DNA of 64,000 nucleotides from Rotaria sordida (lineage: Eukaryota; Rotifera; Eurotatoria; Philodinida; Philodinidae): positions 129,809-193,808 of the forward strand of contig CAJNOL010000225.1 in assembly GCA_905250125.1 (NCBI GenBank), given 5' to 3'. Positions 1-12,300 of the stretch are shown here, piece by piece; positions within the stretch are counted from its first letter, which is position 1; the number at the start of each line of letters is the position of its first letter. A program made the position numbers and the translations under genes. The notes below the pieces were generated by a model. The model worked only from the letters and a program-made list of their open reading frames with translations, ran no database searches and was not told the origin of the DNA.

Positions 1-3000
1 ATATGAAAGCTATACTATACTTTTTACCATACTACTTTTAGAAACTGTAAGAGACCATATGCGTCATTGCGTTCCAGAAATATGATTCTATTCCTTTTCT
101 CAAGTTTTATACTTATAGCTTACTAATAAAGTTCTCAATTTTAATGGGAAATTAAAATCAAGAATCAAAATTCAGAGTCAACATCGTAAAACATTTTCAG
201 CAAAGTCTCAAGGATCTGAATTTTTTCCAAGAAAAATGAATTATACTGTTTTAATATTAAAGATTATCTCTCATAGTGTTGCATCCTTTATGAATAAATT
301 TTAAGATTATTAATATTACGAAAACAAAACCAGTGCAAAAAGAATGAACAGCCAATCATGAACGAACGACATAAGAGAACTCTTTTTCTTTTCCGCAACC
401 AAATTGCTTTGTTGCCTTCTTCAAATTTATAAAGTCTTTTCAAGTTCATAGGTGGTATGAGCGGAAGCATCTTCCTTGAATACCAGGTTTTTGTTTTCTC
501 TAAAAGCTTGAAGAACTGATTAGGATGACAAATTTTCACTCTCATACGAACTGCGACACATGCTGAAAATAATAATACGATGCAAAAACATAAAAAGAAA
601 ATTATTCATGTTTATTGTCAAGAAACTAATTATTAGCAATCTGAGAGTCAAATTGATATCGCTAGGTAGCTTTAGAAATACGATTTCGAAAAATATTGGT
701 CATTGGCTTACACGATATACTCTAGTATTTGGGTCTGAAGAAGGCAGCATCGACTTGCCGAAACGTCACAAATAATAATAACAGTATTTTCAGGAAGAGA
801 ATTACTAAAAAACAAAAATCATAAGAGAAATTCATGAACGTGGTTGCACTTTTCGCTTGTTTCTCTGATCCATTCTTTTAAGTTCAGAAGTGTCAAACTT
901 GAAAGGCGAATTGACATTTAAAAGTTGAAACTTAAATTGAATTAAGCTTTCAAATGTGGTATATATGACAGAAGAGATTCAATACAAACAACTGTCAAGC
1001 TTCCGAAATTCGTGCAAAATCTGGAAAAAAGTTCTCATCTTGTGAAGTTTCTTGAAGCATCAATTTTTCAATTTCAGAGCAACTGATAAAGAATGATCTC
1101 TCTTATTTATTTCAATGTAAAAAAAAATTAGCAAAATTTCAATGCTTGTCAGAAGCTTTGACCGATGAAAATAATTGAAATAAAAAATGACCATATATAT
1201 TTGCTCTAATGTTTCAAGAAGATCGCCCTCCGATGTAGTACGAATTCTTTTTAAAGCTTATCTCAAAACAGTGTTACTGTATCTTGGAATCATTTTTAAC
1301 GAAATCGCAGCTTTTATAAGTAGAATTAAAAAACTTAGCGGGAGACGGTTATGTAAATTAAGAGAAACCAATATTAAGATATTGCTATATTGAAATCGTA
1401 TCAGCAGTTTCTATTATTAAGAGAAATTGCCAGAATTCTGCACAATGACCTTGGGGTAAATTCGTTATTGCAGTCACTAAAAAAGTTCGTTAACACTGGT
1501 ACATTAATTATCAGATGTGCCTTTTCGATTCAAATCTAAGCTTACCTAAGAAAATACTTTATTGAAGTAGTGATAGACAAACTGAAACAATGACTAGAAG
1601 GTCACTAGATATCTTACTTAATTATATACCGCTTCCGAAACACTCTCATTTAGTTAGATGCTTCTTAAGCTCCTCGATTTAGAGCTACATTAAAGCGTGA
1701 GTAATCACGAATAGTAACGAATAAGTCGAACTCGATATGAAGGAGCCTGGTTCATTATGTAGACGAATGAGTATGAGCTAATACTTAAAAATATCCATGA
1801 ATACTTAAGAATATAGATGTTTGGATCAATAATACTGTCATAGACTAAGATATGTATTGAAATAGATCAGAAGGTTTTTTAAATGTGTGAAAAGACACAA
1901 TTAATTCTGAAAACATGAGTTTGAAGGTGAGTAATTTACGCATATTCACATATTCTTATGTCGATTGACTCATATTCATGTTCAATAAGTAATACACATG
2001 GGTTTTCATGTCGATTCATTCAATACTATCCGTTTATGTATTAATTGATTGTGCTTAGTTGGCTCTTTTATTTGAAGAGCTGAAAAGTATGTAATTAATT
2101 ACAAAAATCTCGGTATTAGCAGAAACTGATGTAGACCAAGTAGTTTAGATTTGAGTGAGCGTTCTTCATTGGAGATAGGAGCTCTAGCATATTAGTATTA
2201 TCTTTCCATTATATCATGTTACGATGTGAACTAACTAATACAGTTAAATACTCATTGACAATTGAATTTCATCAATATGCCTAGTTTTTATTATGCTCTA
2301 GAAGCACTGCTCGTCGTCAGTTCCGAAATTTTTAAGCTAGTTATTTTGAAACCTTGGGATGTTAGTAAGATAAGAATGTAAAGATTCTATACTAGCCAAG
2401 TTTTGAAATAAAGTGATTATTTCTCATAACGAGTTCGTATCACAAAAATTTCAAAAAAAATTCATTTCTTCGAACTATACACGATTGGAAAAGTCCATCC
2501 GGCTGATCATGAAGATTTAATTAAATGCTGTTATCAAGTTTTGGTGTTGTTATCTAATAAATACCGAGTAGTAAGATGTTAAAAAGTGAAAATTTGATTA
2601 TTTTCAAGAAACCTAAGAATTTTAACCATTCAAAATTAACAGAACTTTTTACCACGTAGGTGTTTTTGAAAATATTTATTTCTCTAATGAGCAGTCTATC
2701 TTGCTGTAACCAAAAGAGATTAAAAAAAAAAGTTATTTCTATTGATTATTTCAAAGCAATTCTCATTTAAGTTTTAACATCGACGTATAGGAAAAAAGAA
2801 TGATGTGCACCTCGACAAACGTAAAAAATCTTGTACGAAAAGTCCGCGAAAAGAATGAAAGTTTCATACAGATCATATCAAAACTTTGTTAGATTCCTAC
2901 AACATTGATTACCTACATGTGAATATTAGAACTAAAACTATAACTGACTGAGAATAACTAATAGAACATGAAACTCCTTTTGTATCTTTTGATTGCAGTA

Positions 3001-6000
3001 AAATGAACTTTTCTCAGCAACAAAAAAATGTTTTCAAAACACATAAATACTTTAGTTTATTGATAATTCTAATTATATTTGATTACCGACGAAATGTTTC
3101 TACACTTCAAATACAAAATTTTAAAAGTAGATGTTCGTAGTCGATTCAATTAACAGTATACAGTAAGGCATAATTTATCGAAAACAAAAATGTTGTAGTT
3201 ATTATATTACCAGTGTATGAAGCAGTCATCCCTAGAAGTTTCGAGCTCTAAATTCATCGAATTTCTCATGAATTGAAGCTGACAATAACTAGTTACACAA
3301 CGTATGAAAAGTAATGTTCATCTTTCTTTGTATGCATGAGTTTGCAAATTCTGTCAGTTTCGTATTCTCTTTGCAAAACAGGTTGCATTCAATAAAGTCA
3401 AGGTAATAGTGAAATTCTAGAATTCTCTAAGTTAATAATTAGTGTGCTTTGTGCTTCTTTCAATGCTGGTATTGTCATTTTGGTATTATCATGCCTGTAG
3501 TATTACTCTAAAAATAGTTTAAAAACTTCGTTAACAGCTATACGAAAAAGTTTGAAAACTGGAAGATAATATCTTAATGTCTTCATGTATAATTGAACAC
3601 TAAAACTGTCTAACTACGGTGTACTGCGAATATCGTTTTTTTTCTTTTTAAGTGTTTTCTACTAATCTATCCACATACGTTGATTGACATCTGTGATGAG
3701 TTTATTATTGGAATTACTCCCGATTATAATCATATGGTTGCTTTCAGAAACTTCTTAAATACGCCTTGGCCACACAATAATTGCGTGTAGAATGATCAAA
3801 AGAAAAGTTACAGCTGAGTTGAATTGTTTGTTATTTTCCAGTCATATTACAAATTCAAGTAATAGCTAGTCGAATATACATTGGAACCGTAAAAGCACCG
3901 ACTATGCTGATTATACTCTAAACACGAAATTATCTTGACTTTTCTATCAGTAAATGCATTTGTATTATCATAAAGTGGTAGATTGAAATATGTTTCGTCA
4001 AAATTCAATTTTTATTGAAAATTTCGAAATTGTTGATGGTCATAGAATAATGTCTTCGATTTTTTCAAAATAATCGATCTTTATCATGAACTGCAATTTA
4101 TTGTCTTAATTGATTCAACATGACTTTTTTTTAATAATCTCGAATCATGATTAAGAACAATGCGACTGTTGGAATCTAGCCTTAATTTCTGATCAGTAGA
4201 AAATAAATAATTATCTTGAAAGTATTAGTGTAGATGTGAGTCTTCTCTGCATACAAATCTTCACTATCACACTCATGGAAACTCTTACCTGTACGACCTT
4301 CATCATGGTTAACATCGTAATATTCTCACGCAGTCGCTTACAATTTGGCTATACTCCTCCTTCAAACTCTTCAAAAAACCTATTCTCATTTTAAATTAAC
4401 GATCATTTAGTACCTTTTTTTGTACAAATTTTTGAAATGCATTAAATCAAAAATAAAACTGTCAATCAATAGTATCTCATACGAAAGTCGATTCACAATA
4501 ATTGATAAGTTCATAATTGATGTTCGACTCAAATATAGTTTCATCAATGTCGTCAAGACGAATGTAAGTCTCTTTTGTAAGATTCTAAATATTGATGTAA
4601 CTTTCCTGTTCTTCTTTCTACTTTCATATCAAACACGACGTTTTTTTTTCTATTTTATATAGAAAGAGCGAAATTTAATAAAAATTAAACACATAGTTAC
4701 ACTTATCCAGGAAATGTTCTTACAAACAGTGAATGAAATAAAATTTTTGTCCGATTAAGCTTATTGTTTGAATTTTTTGTCTTAAATTCAATATGGAACG
4801 AACAAATGGACAAGAAGATATTTAGATTGATGATAATGACAAAGAAACAGAAATTACGTAAGTAGCAAGGTAATAGAGTAATCTTTTTCTTTTTTACAGT
4901 AACAGGTACTATTGATTTTCCTATAGTAACAACAATCGACTCAAACAGATTCGTTACAATAGAAGTCTTTTTAATTTCCTGCTAGTCTGAGTTCTCTTTT
5001 GGCTTATCAGAATCTTTTGGTTTCCTCGTTTTTTTTTTATGTTTATGAAGCAATTGTCATCTCAATATACCATTTCAAATTCGTTTTACTGATTCAACTC
5101 TTTCCATCAAGATCAAACTTTCATCTATATCGAAATCAACATTTCAATGTATGGGATGTGGGTATTAGTGTGACTGTCATGAATACTTAACGACATCCGA
5201 CACATACACTTCTCAAAAGAGATTCGAATACTGTAACAAACAATGGTTAGACTTGAATGAAATCGAACAAAGTGTGGTAAAGACATGGTGTTTGCCGATG
5301 AAAAATGACCGTCGTACCATTCTCAGTAGATACGCCAAAACCGAAGTTTTTCTTTTTTGTAAATTGATACAATGTATTTTACATTCATTGTAACTATTGA
5401 TCAACAGATCGGGGTGTGGGTGTTTTGTAGTGATGATTAAAACCTTAACTTACATCCTATTATCAAAACTATACGATACAATTGTTATATAATGTAGAGA
5501 ATTTGAAATTTGTTCCAAAAGAAAACAACTTGTTGGAATAGCGACTATCGTCGAAGAAATCAAAAGTGTAAGCGAGAAGTTATTTCACTAAAGATATCAA
5601 ATGATATAGCGATTTTTGAGGAACGAGAATTGAGTACTATCGATTTATTTCAATTTCTTGTTGATTTTATAAATTTATTATTTATTATCTTCTCTTTCTT
5701 CATTCAATAATTAATTCGTCATCGTTCAGATGTCTTTCTTTTGATTTTTCACCAATTGATTGATAACGAAAATCATTATTATTTGAAAAAGACAAATCAT
5801 GTGCATAAAATTCATCGTTAATAAGATCTTATGAAAATATTTGTTTTTAGTTGTCATAGTGCAACTTCAACATTTAATTGTACATGCTGATCGTGTTGGT
5901 GACATGTTTTTCAATGTTTTATGTCACGTTTATAATCATAAAATACTGCGAGTTTACTTATTCTTCTCATATATAAGCAGCCTAATACGAAAAGAACACT

Positions 6001-6308
6001 GTTAAAAAACACCCATCGATAGCAAAGAAATTTCTAAAAATGATTTAATTCACATCTATTTTACAGATTAACACAAGTGAAGCAAACTTAATTCTACAAT
6101 ATTATATTCTGTCATTCAAAGTAAATACATTCAAGTAAAGAAGAAAAGTTGTTTATATTATTTTTGATTTATTGTTGTACAGGTTTCTATTCTGACCAAT
6201 CTTAATCAGCGATTCTATGTCCCTCTATCAAGTTGTTTGTCTGTAAGTTAGTAACCAACTTGAAAAGAATCATATAATGGCATTAAAAGCAAATTTGATG
6301 AAAAACAT
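1..6308. other. Gene-poor left flank
   Basis: I see no gene here that I can support. Open frames are short (under about 90 codons), AT-rich and resemble no family I know. The stretch holds a hammerhead-like motif near 726-774 and one TGTGGG unit at 5415-5420. A faint coding-like patch with stops lies around 4790-5710. It may be ordinary intergenic DNA with decayed mobile-element debris. Confidence 0.5.
726..774 (+). ncRNA. Hammerhead-ribozyme-like motif
   Basis: The conserved core is present in order: CTGAAGA (735-741, matching CUGANGA), a 4-bp stem II of GGCA (743-746) with TGCC (756-759), GAAA (760-763), and a GTC cleavage triplet (765-767). Flanks can form stem I: TATTTG (726-731) pairs with CAAATA (769-774) across a small bulge, with two more pairs next to the core. 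Stem III is minimal, as in the dimer-acting hammerheads known from Penelope-like elements and retrozymes. No reverse transcriptase is recognisable nearby, so it is probably a leftover of such an element. Cleavage activity is an inference. Confidence 0.5.
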
Positions 6309-6329
6309 TTGATTAAATTTTCAATACAA

Positions 6330-9300
6330 ATGGAAACAAATGATGAATTAGATATCGCTAAACTTGTTCAATATGAACTTGATGCACTCATACTTGATGA
6401 TTCAATTGATGATATTAATGATGATAATCAAATTGATACAGAAGAAATAGAAGATAAACAAATAATAAATGAAACAAGACAAATTTTAGAACGTGAAATG
6501 CATGAAAGGTTAGCAGCATTTGAAAATGAAGTTAAAGTTAATCTTGAACGATATGAAATTGATTATTCAGAAATTGATGAATTATTACAAAAACCAATTA
6601 ATAAATATGAAAATGATATTGAAACAAATGTTGCACGAGAATGTGGCATTGAACGAGAAGAATTAGAACGAGTAAATAAAAAGATAAATTTCAATTTTTC
6701 TTAGAAAAAGAAGTATATAATTTAGATTTTACAAAGTATTAATGCAGAAGAGCCATCATTAAATTCATCAATTGATTCAGATTTAACTGAATATGAAGAT
6801 TCAAAAATTGAAATAATAAAACCAGATGTACCAATTATTGATACTGATAAAGTATGTGCAATTTTAAAATTCTCTATTGAATAAATTTATGTATTTCTAG
6901 TCAGTCGAGGTAACACCTCGGAACGAAGAACAAGAAGATCCGAATAAAAAGATATATGATGAACGTATTGCTGAATCTCATCGTCGTATGCTTGATGAAT
7001 TAGCATTACTTGAACAACGACGAAAAGTAAGTGTTTAATACTCTGAGAATGAGTTTACTGTAGGAATAAATATCAATTTTTGAAACTCTGAAATACTGTA
7101 CATATATATATATACAGATGATGGGCAGAGCTAGAATGTACTATAGAAAAGAGACTACTCGTATGAAGATAACAAGAACACTACACGAGAAATTGATACT
7201 AAGTGTTATCATTCATTGAAATTCCTCCTATTGAACGACAATTTGAGCCACGTAGTAGAAATTTTCCTCTACCGGTTACACTCATGATGAAAACTTTCGA
7301 GTTACGACTGGTTTAATGAATTTTCTTTTGATTTTCTAATATATTTCGAAATATTTAGGAAGAAGAAGAACGTTATGCTATTGTCCTTCAAGAACAACAA
7401 GCACGTTTAGCTGAAGAATATCGTCGTTTACAAGTTCGAAAACATTTTTCTATATTCGTTTATCAACAATCGAAAAGAATTTTATTTTCATAGAAAACAT
7501 TAGATGAAAGTGCACGTCAGACTTATAATGAAAAACTTCAATTTGAAACATTATGTCGTGAACAAGAACGTTTAACTCATGACCGAGAAAATAAAATGGC
7601 AACTATTATTCAAGCATGGTATCGAGGAAAACGGTAAATTCATGTGTATTCTATTTTCAATATATGAAAAAAAAAATATGCATATTTTATGATTTTTTTT
7701 AGTATTTATCGTCGATATCATGGAGAAATAATAAAACGTACAGCACCAACATTAAGAACAATTGCTAAAAAACGTAAGAAAAAAGAACAAGAAGATTTAG
7801 CTAATGCTGCTAAATTAGCAAAAATTCAAGAAGTAAATATGATTGAAAAAGAAAATGATCACAAAATTGAAACAACTTCAATACCATTACCAACTAGCAA
7901 TCGTATATCATCACCATTACCAGATACTGGTAATAAAAAATTAAATCAACCACAAAAAACTCTACCATTAACAGAAACAAGTATCAAAATATTTAATTGT
8001 TTGTTATTTTTGTTTCGTTAAACTTTTTTTTCTGTAGAAGAAATAGGTCCATCAAAAGAAAATTCAATTAAACAAAAAAAAATTCAACAAAAATCACAAA
8101 GTGTATCAAAACAAACTTCGAAGTAAGTTTGAATAGAATTAGGGATGTAAGCCGATGCATCGATCAGCAGCGGCGGTGGCTCACGAAGAAACTACTCGAA
8201 GTGATACTCGCCATTTGAATTCATATTGAGTTCACAAGGACGTCTCAGTAAGACTAGAAAAATCTTAAAAAGGTTTGTGTCCATAGACTTTTCGAGCCGA
8301 GTTATGATCGTTTTACTAAATTTTCGATCTAGCTTTAGATATTTACCAAAAAATTAAATAATGGAATTTCAACCTGACATTTTTCCTAGAGACAGATCTG
8401 ATGACTCTGGCAGTATCCTGAAAGTTTCAGCAGAAAAGAATGTTTTCTTTTATCGAGACTGAGCATTGGATTTTTTACAAATTCAATATTTCGACAAGAA
8501 CATTCTTTTCGACTGAAACTTTTAGAATAGTTCCAGAGTCATTAGATCTATCTATGGAGAAATTTTCGACCTGAAATTCATTAAAACAGTCATAACTCGG
8601 CTCTAGAGATCCATCAACACAAATTCTTTTAGGATTTTTCTAGTCTTAACGAGACGTTCTTGTGAGAACAAACAGCGAGTATTAGTTCGGATAGTTTTAC
8701 CGCTAAATGCAATGATTTTTTTTATTCTCGCCATATTTCATTGCAGCTCGTCAGTACTAACAACTCAAATCATACAACTTGAAAATCCAATTGATTTTAT
8801 ACCAACAATTATTCCAGAACAAAGAACTATTTCATCATCTCGTAAAATTCATATAGAAAATAATGATAATAAAAGTGATATTCATCAAATATCTCCATCG
8901 ATTCAAACTAAAGAACAACGACCAAAATCATCAAATAAACGTCAACATTCAGCTAGAAGTGAACGAACACAAATTTCAACTATCACAAAGTAAATAATCA
9001 AATAATAATCAATTTTAAAATACTTTCTTAAAAAAAATTCTTAGTGATATACCTTCAACAAATACAAGTATTTCATCTACTGAACAATTCAATATAACTC
9101 CAATCGAATCTAAGATTTCCTCAAGATCAATAACACGATCTGATACATTTGAAAAAAATTTCGAAAGTCCAAGACCATCAATTGAAAATATTTCAATTCA
9201 GTCAAAATCAAGAAATCGATCTGATACATTTCACAAAGAAACTGAAAATTTTTCAACATTACCAATCGAAAGTACTTCAATCGCTAAATCAATCAATACA

Positions 9301-12300
9301 ACTCCATCACCAACTATAAATCGATCTGATACATTTCATAAAGAAACTGAAAATTTTTCATCACTACCAGTCGTAAATACTTCAATCGTTAAATCAATTG
9401 ATACAGCGCTTCCATCACCATCCATAAATCGATCTGACACATTTGTTAATAAATCTGAAAAATCTCCATCACCACCAATCAAAACAATTTCACAACATCA
9501 ATCTGATACATATATCAATAATTCTCAAAATATTTCATCATCAAATGAACGAATATCAGTTAGAAAATCTCTAGATACATTACCAATAGATCTTTCAGTA
9601 TCATTAAAACAATCCGAAATAATTTCAATCACACCTGATATTCTTTCAACACCAAGAATATCAACTCCTCGAAAAGTAACCAAAGAAGAACAATATTCAA
9701 CTAATATAACAAATACATTTTTAAATGAAGCTCGTCGTTGGGCTGGACATATTCGTGATATAACTTATTCTAATCTTATACTTTCAACTGAAGAAATAAA
9801 TCAAGAAATACGAACACGTAAAATGAGTATTACATTTCGAAAATTACCTGATATTGATTCTCAAATATTAAAAAAGGCAACTAAAAATCAATCTTCAAAA
9901 GAGGTATATGAAAATAATTAATAAAGATTTGTTATTCATTTTTTTCTTTGTTCTTTTTAATCAGATTCGTTATTTACTTCTTGAACAAATTCTTACACCA
10001 TGTTCATTATCTTTAATTGGTACAATGTATCTAAATTTAACTCATCTTATTCTTCGTCAATGTAAACTTGTTCAACTTATTGGTCTTGATTCATGTACAT
10101 TACTTACTGTTCTTGATATAGAAGTAATATTTTCTTTTTTCTTTTTATTAAATTTCATTCATTAAAATAATTATAGAGCAATTGGCTTGAACAAATACAT
10201 ATTCATTTAAATCATTTAGAATATTTAAATATGTCACGAAATCGTATAACATCTTTACTTTCAATAAATACTCCATGTTTAAAATATCTTGATGTATCAA
10301 AAAATCGTTTAACACGTTTAAATGGTCTTGAAACATTATCAAATTTAAATATTCTTCTTGCAACAAGTAATCAATTATTAACAACAATTGGTTTACAAGG
10401 TTGTACAAATTTATTATATATTGATATATCTGATAATCATCTTGTTGAAATGGAACAAGTTGATCAATGTCCATTATTAATAACATTAAAAGCTAATTCA
10501 AATGCACTTATACAAATACCAAATTTATTTAATGCTATTTTATTAAATGAACTTGATCTTTCATCAAATAGTTTAACATCATTTGATGAATTATCTATTG
10601 GATCATGGTTACCATATTTAACACATTTACGTTTATCAAATAATAATTTACAAGAATTATCATCGATTAAATTACCATCATTAATTGAACTTGATTTAGC
10701 ATTTAATCAATTATCTGGTAAGAAATAGAAAGGAAGTGTATTTATCTACAAAATAGCCTATCGTAATTTTAATATTCTGACTTCATGTTTCATATATATT
10801 CTGATAGAACTCGTCGAGGTGAGATTTTTTTGTAACGAAACTTAGTCTTCAAAATGTAATCCTGGAAAAATATTATCCTAACAATTACCAGAATAGAGCA
10901 GTTTATTACTGCCATATATTGAAAATATCTCGACATTGAAGTATTGATTTGCATTAAAAACCAGTAATATGTCGAGTATTTGTCAGCTAATTTTACTCAA
11001 AATATGAAAAGTAACAACATAATCACGTTCAACATAAAAATCTGAGCTGTACATTTCAGTAACACATAACAACCTTGTTCTTATCGAAAAATTTAACCCA
11101 CGTCCTCCTCAGGGATGTTCCAATTCATCTGAAATATCATCTGGATTATAAGAAACAAATTTTCAACCTTTGATACTCCATTAAACCCCATAAAGAAATA
11201 CGCTTAAATAATTAAAACAAGGTATTTAATGAATTAATTCTTGGAACATTCCTCAGGAAGATGTGGACTAAATTTTTCGACGAAAAAAAACGTTTTCGTA
11301 TGTTATTGGAGCATAGAGCTCAGTTTTTTATGCTGAACATGATTATGTTATTGGCTTTCATATTTTGAATAAAATTATCCGACAAATATTCGACATATTA
11401 CAGGTTTTTAATACAAATCAATACTTCAATGTCGAGATATTTTCAATATATCGCAGTAATAAACTGCTGTATTCTGACATGAGTTTTTTCAAGAAATCTT
11501 TCTTTGAAGTATAACTCTATTCGGAATTAACCGAAAGAAATGGTATTTATCATGAAGATAGAGCAAATTATGACCTTCATATTCTGTGATAAAATATTTT
11601 ATGTATTCTAGACAAAGAAGATTTCAGACTGTCGATGAAAGATGAAAAGGAAAAAGATTGTTATGATAATATTGTTCTAGAGTTACATTTTCAAGACTAA
11701 GTTTTGTCGCAAAAAAAACCTCACTTCGACGAGTTCTATCAGAATATGTGTGAAACATGAAGTCAGAATACTAAAAGTACCATGGACGATTTTGTCGGAC
11801 AAATACACTTTTGTCGTTTCAATCGGAAAATTATTTTTTACATGATTCGTTTTTTTTCTTATAGATATATCAATATTAAAACGATTTATAAAAACTTGTC
11901 CATTATTATCTCGTATTAATTTAGAACAAAATCCAGTTCTATGTGATATAAAAGATTCATTATTAATTGAAGAAAAATCTTGTCAAAATCCTCTATCAAT
12001 TTTACCACAATCATTAAATGAAAAATCATCACAATCAATTGAATTATATTTAAATTTTCTTTCAAATATAACTTCAATGTTTATTAAACTTCGTCAAACA
12101 ATTGAACAATATCAAATTGAACCAATTCATTTAATAAAATCAATTCATAATCAATGTCAACAATATTATGAACAAAAAATCATCGAACCTATTAAAATCT
12201 CTGAACCAATTCTTCCTGTTACTAATAATATGAAAAATATATCAGCAGACGAACAATGTATTATTCGATTACAAGCTCATTGGCGTCGTCGATTAATTGA

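Noticed and set aside
1187-1393. A 68-codon open frame in the left flank
   Set aside because: Short, no family match, and expected by chance in AT-rich DNA.
4790-5710. A patch that begins like a small first exon (ATGGAACGAACAAATGG) with a GTAAGT donor and later open stretches
   Set aside because: An in-frame stop follows after ten codons and the later pieces match no family, so I could not support a gene or pseudogene.
10148-10486. A 112-codon minus-strand open frame
   Set aside because: It is the antisense shadow of the LRR exon, caused by repetitive Leu/Asn codons.
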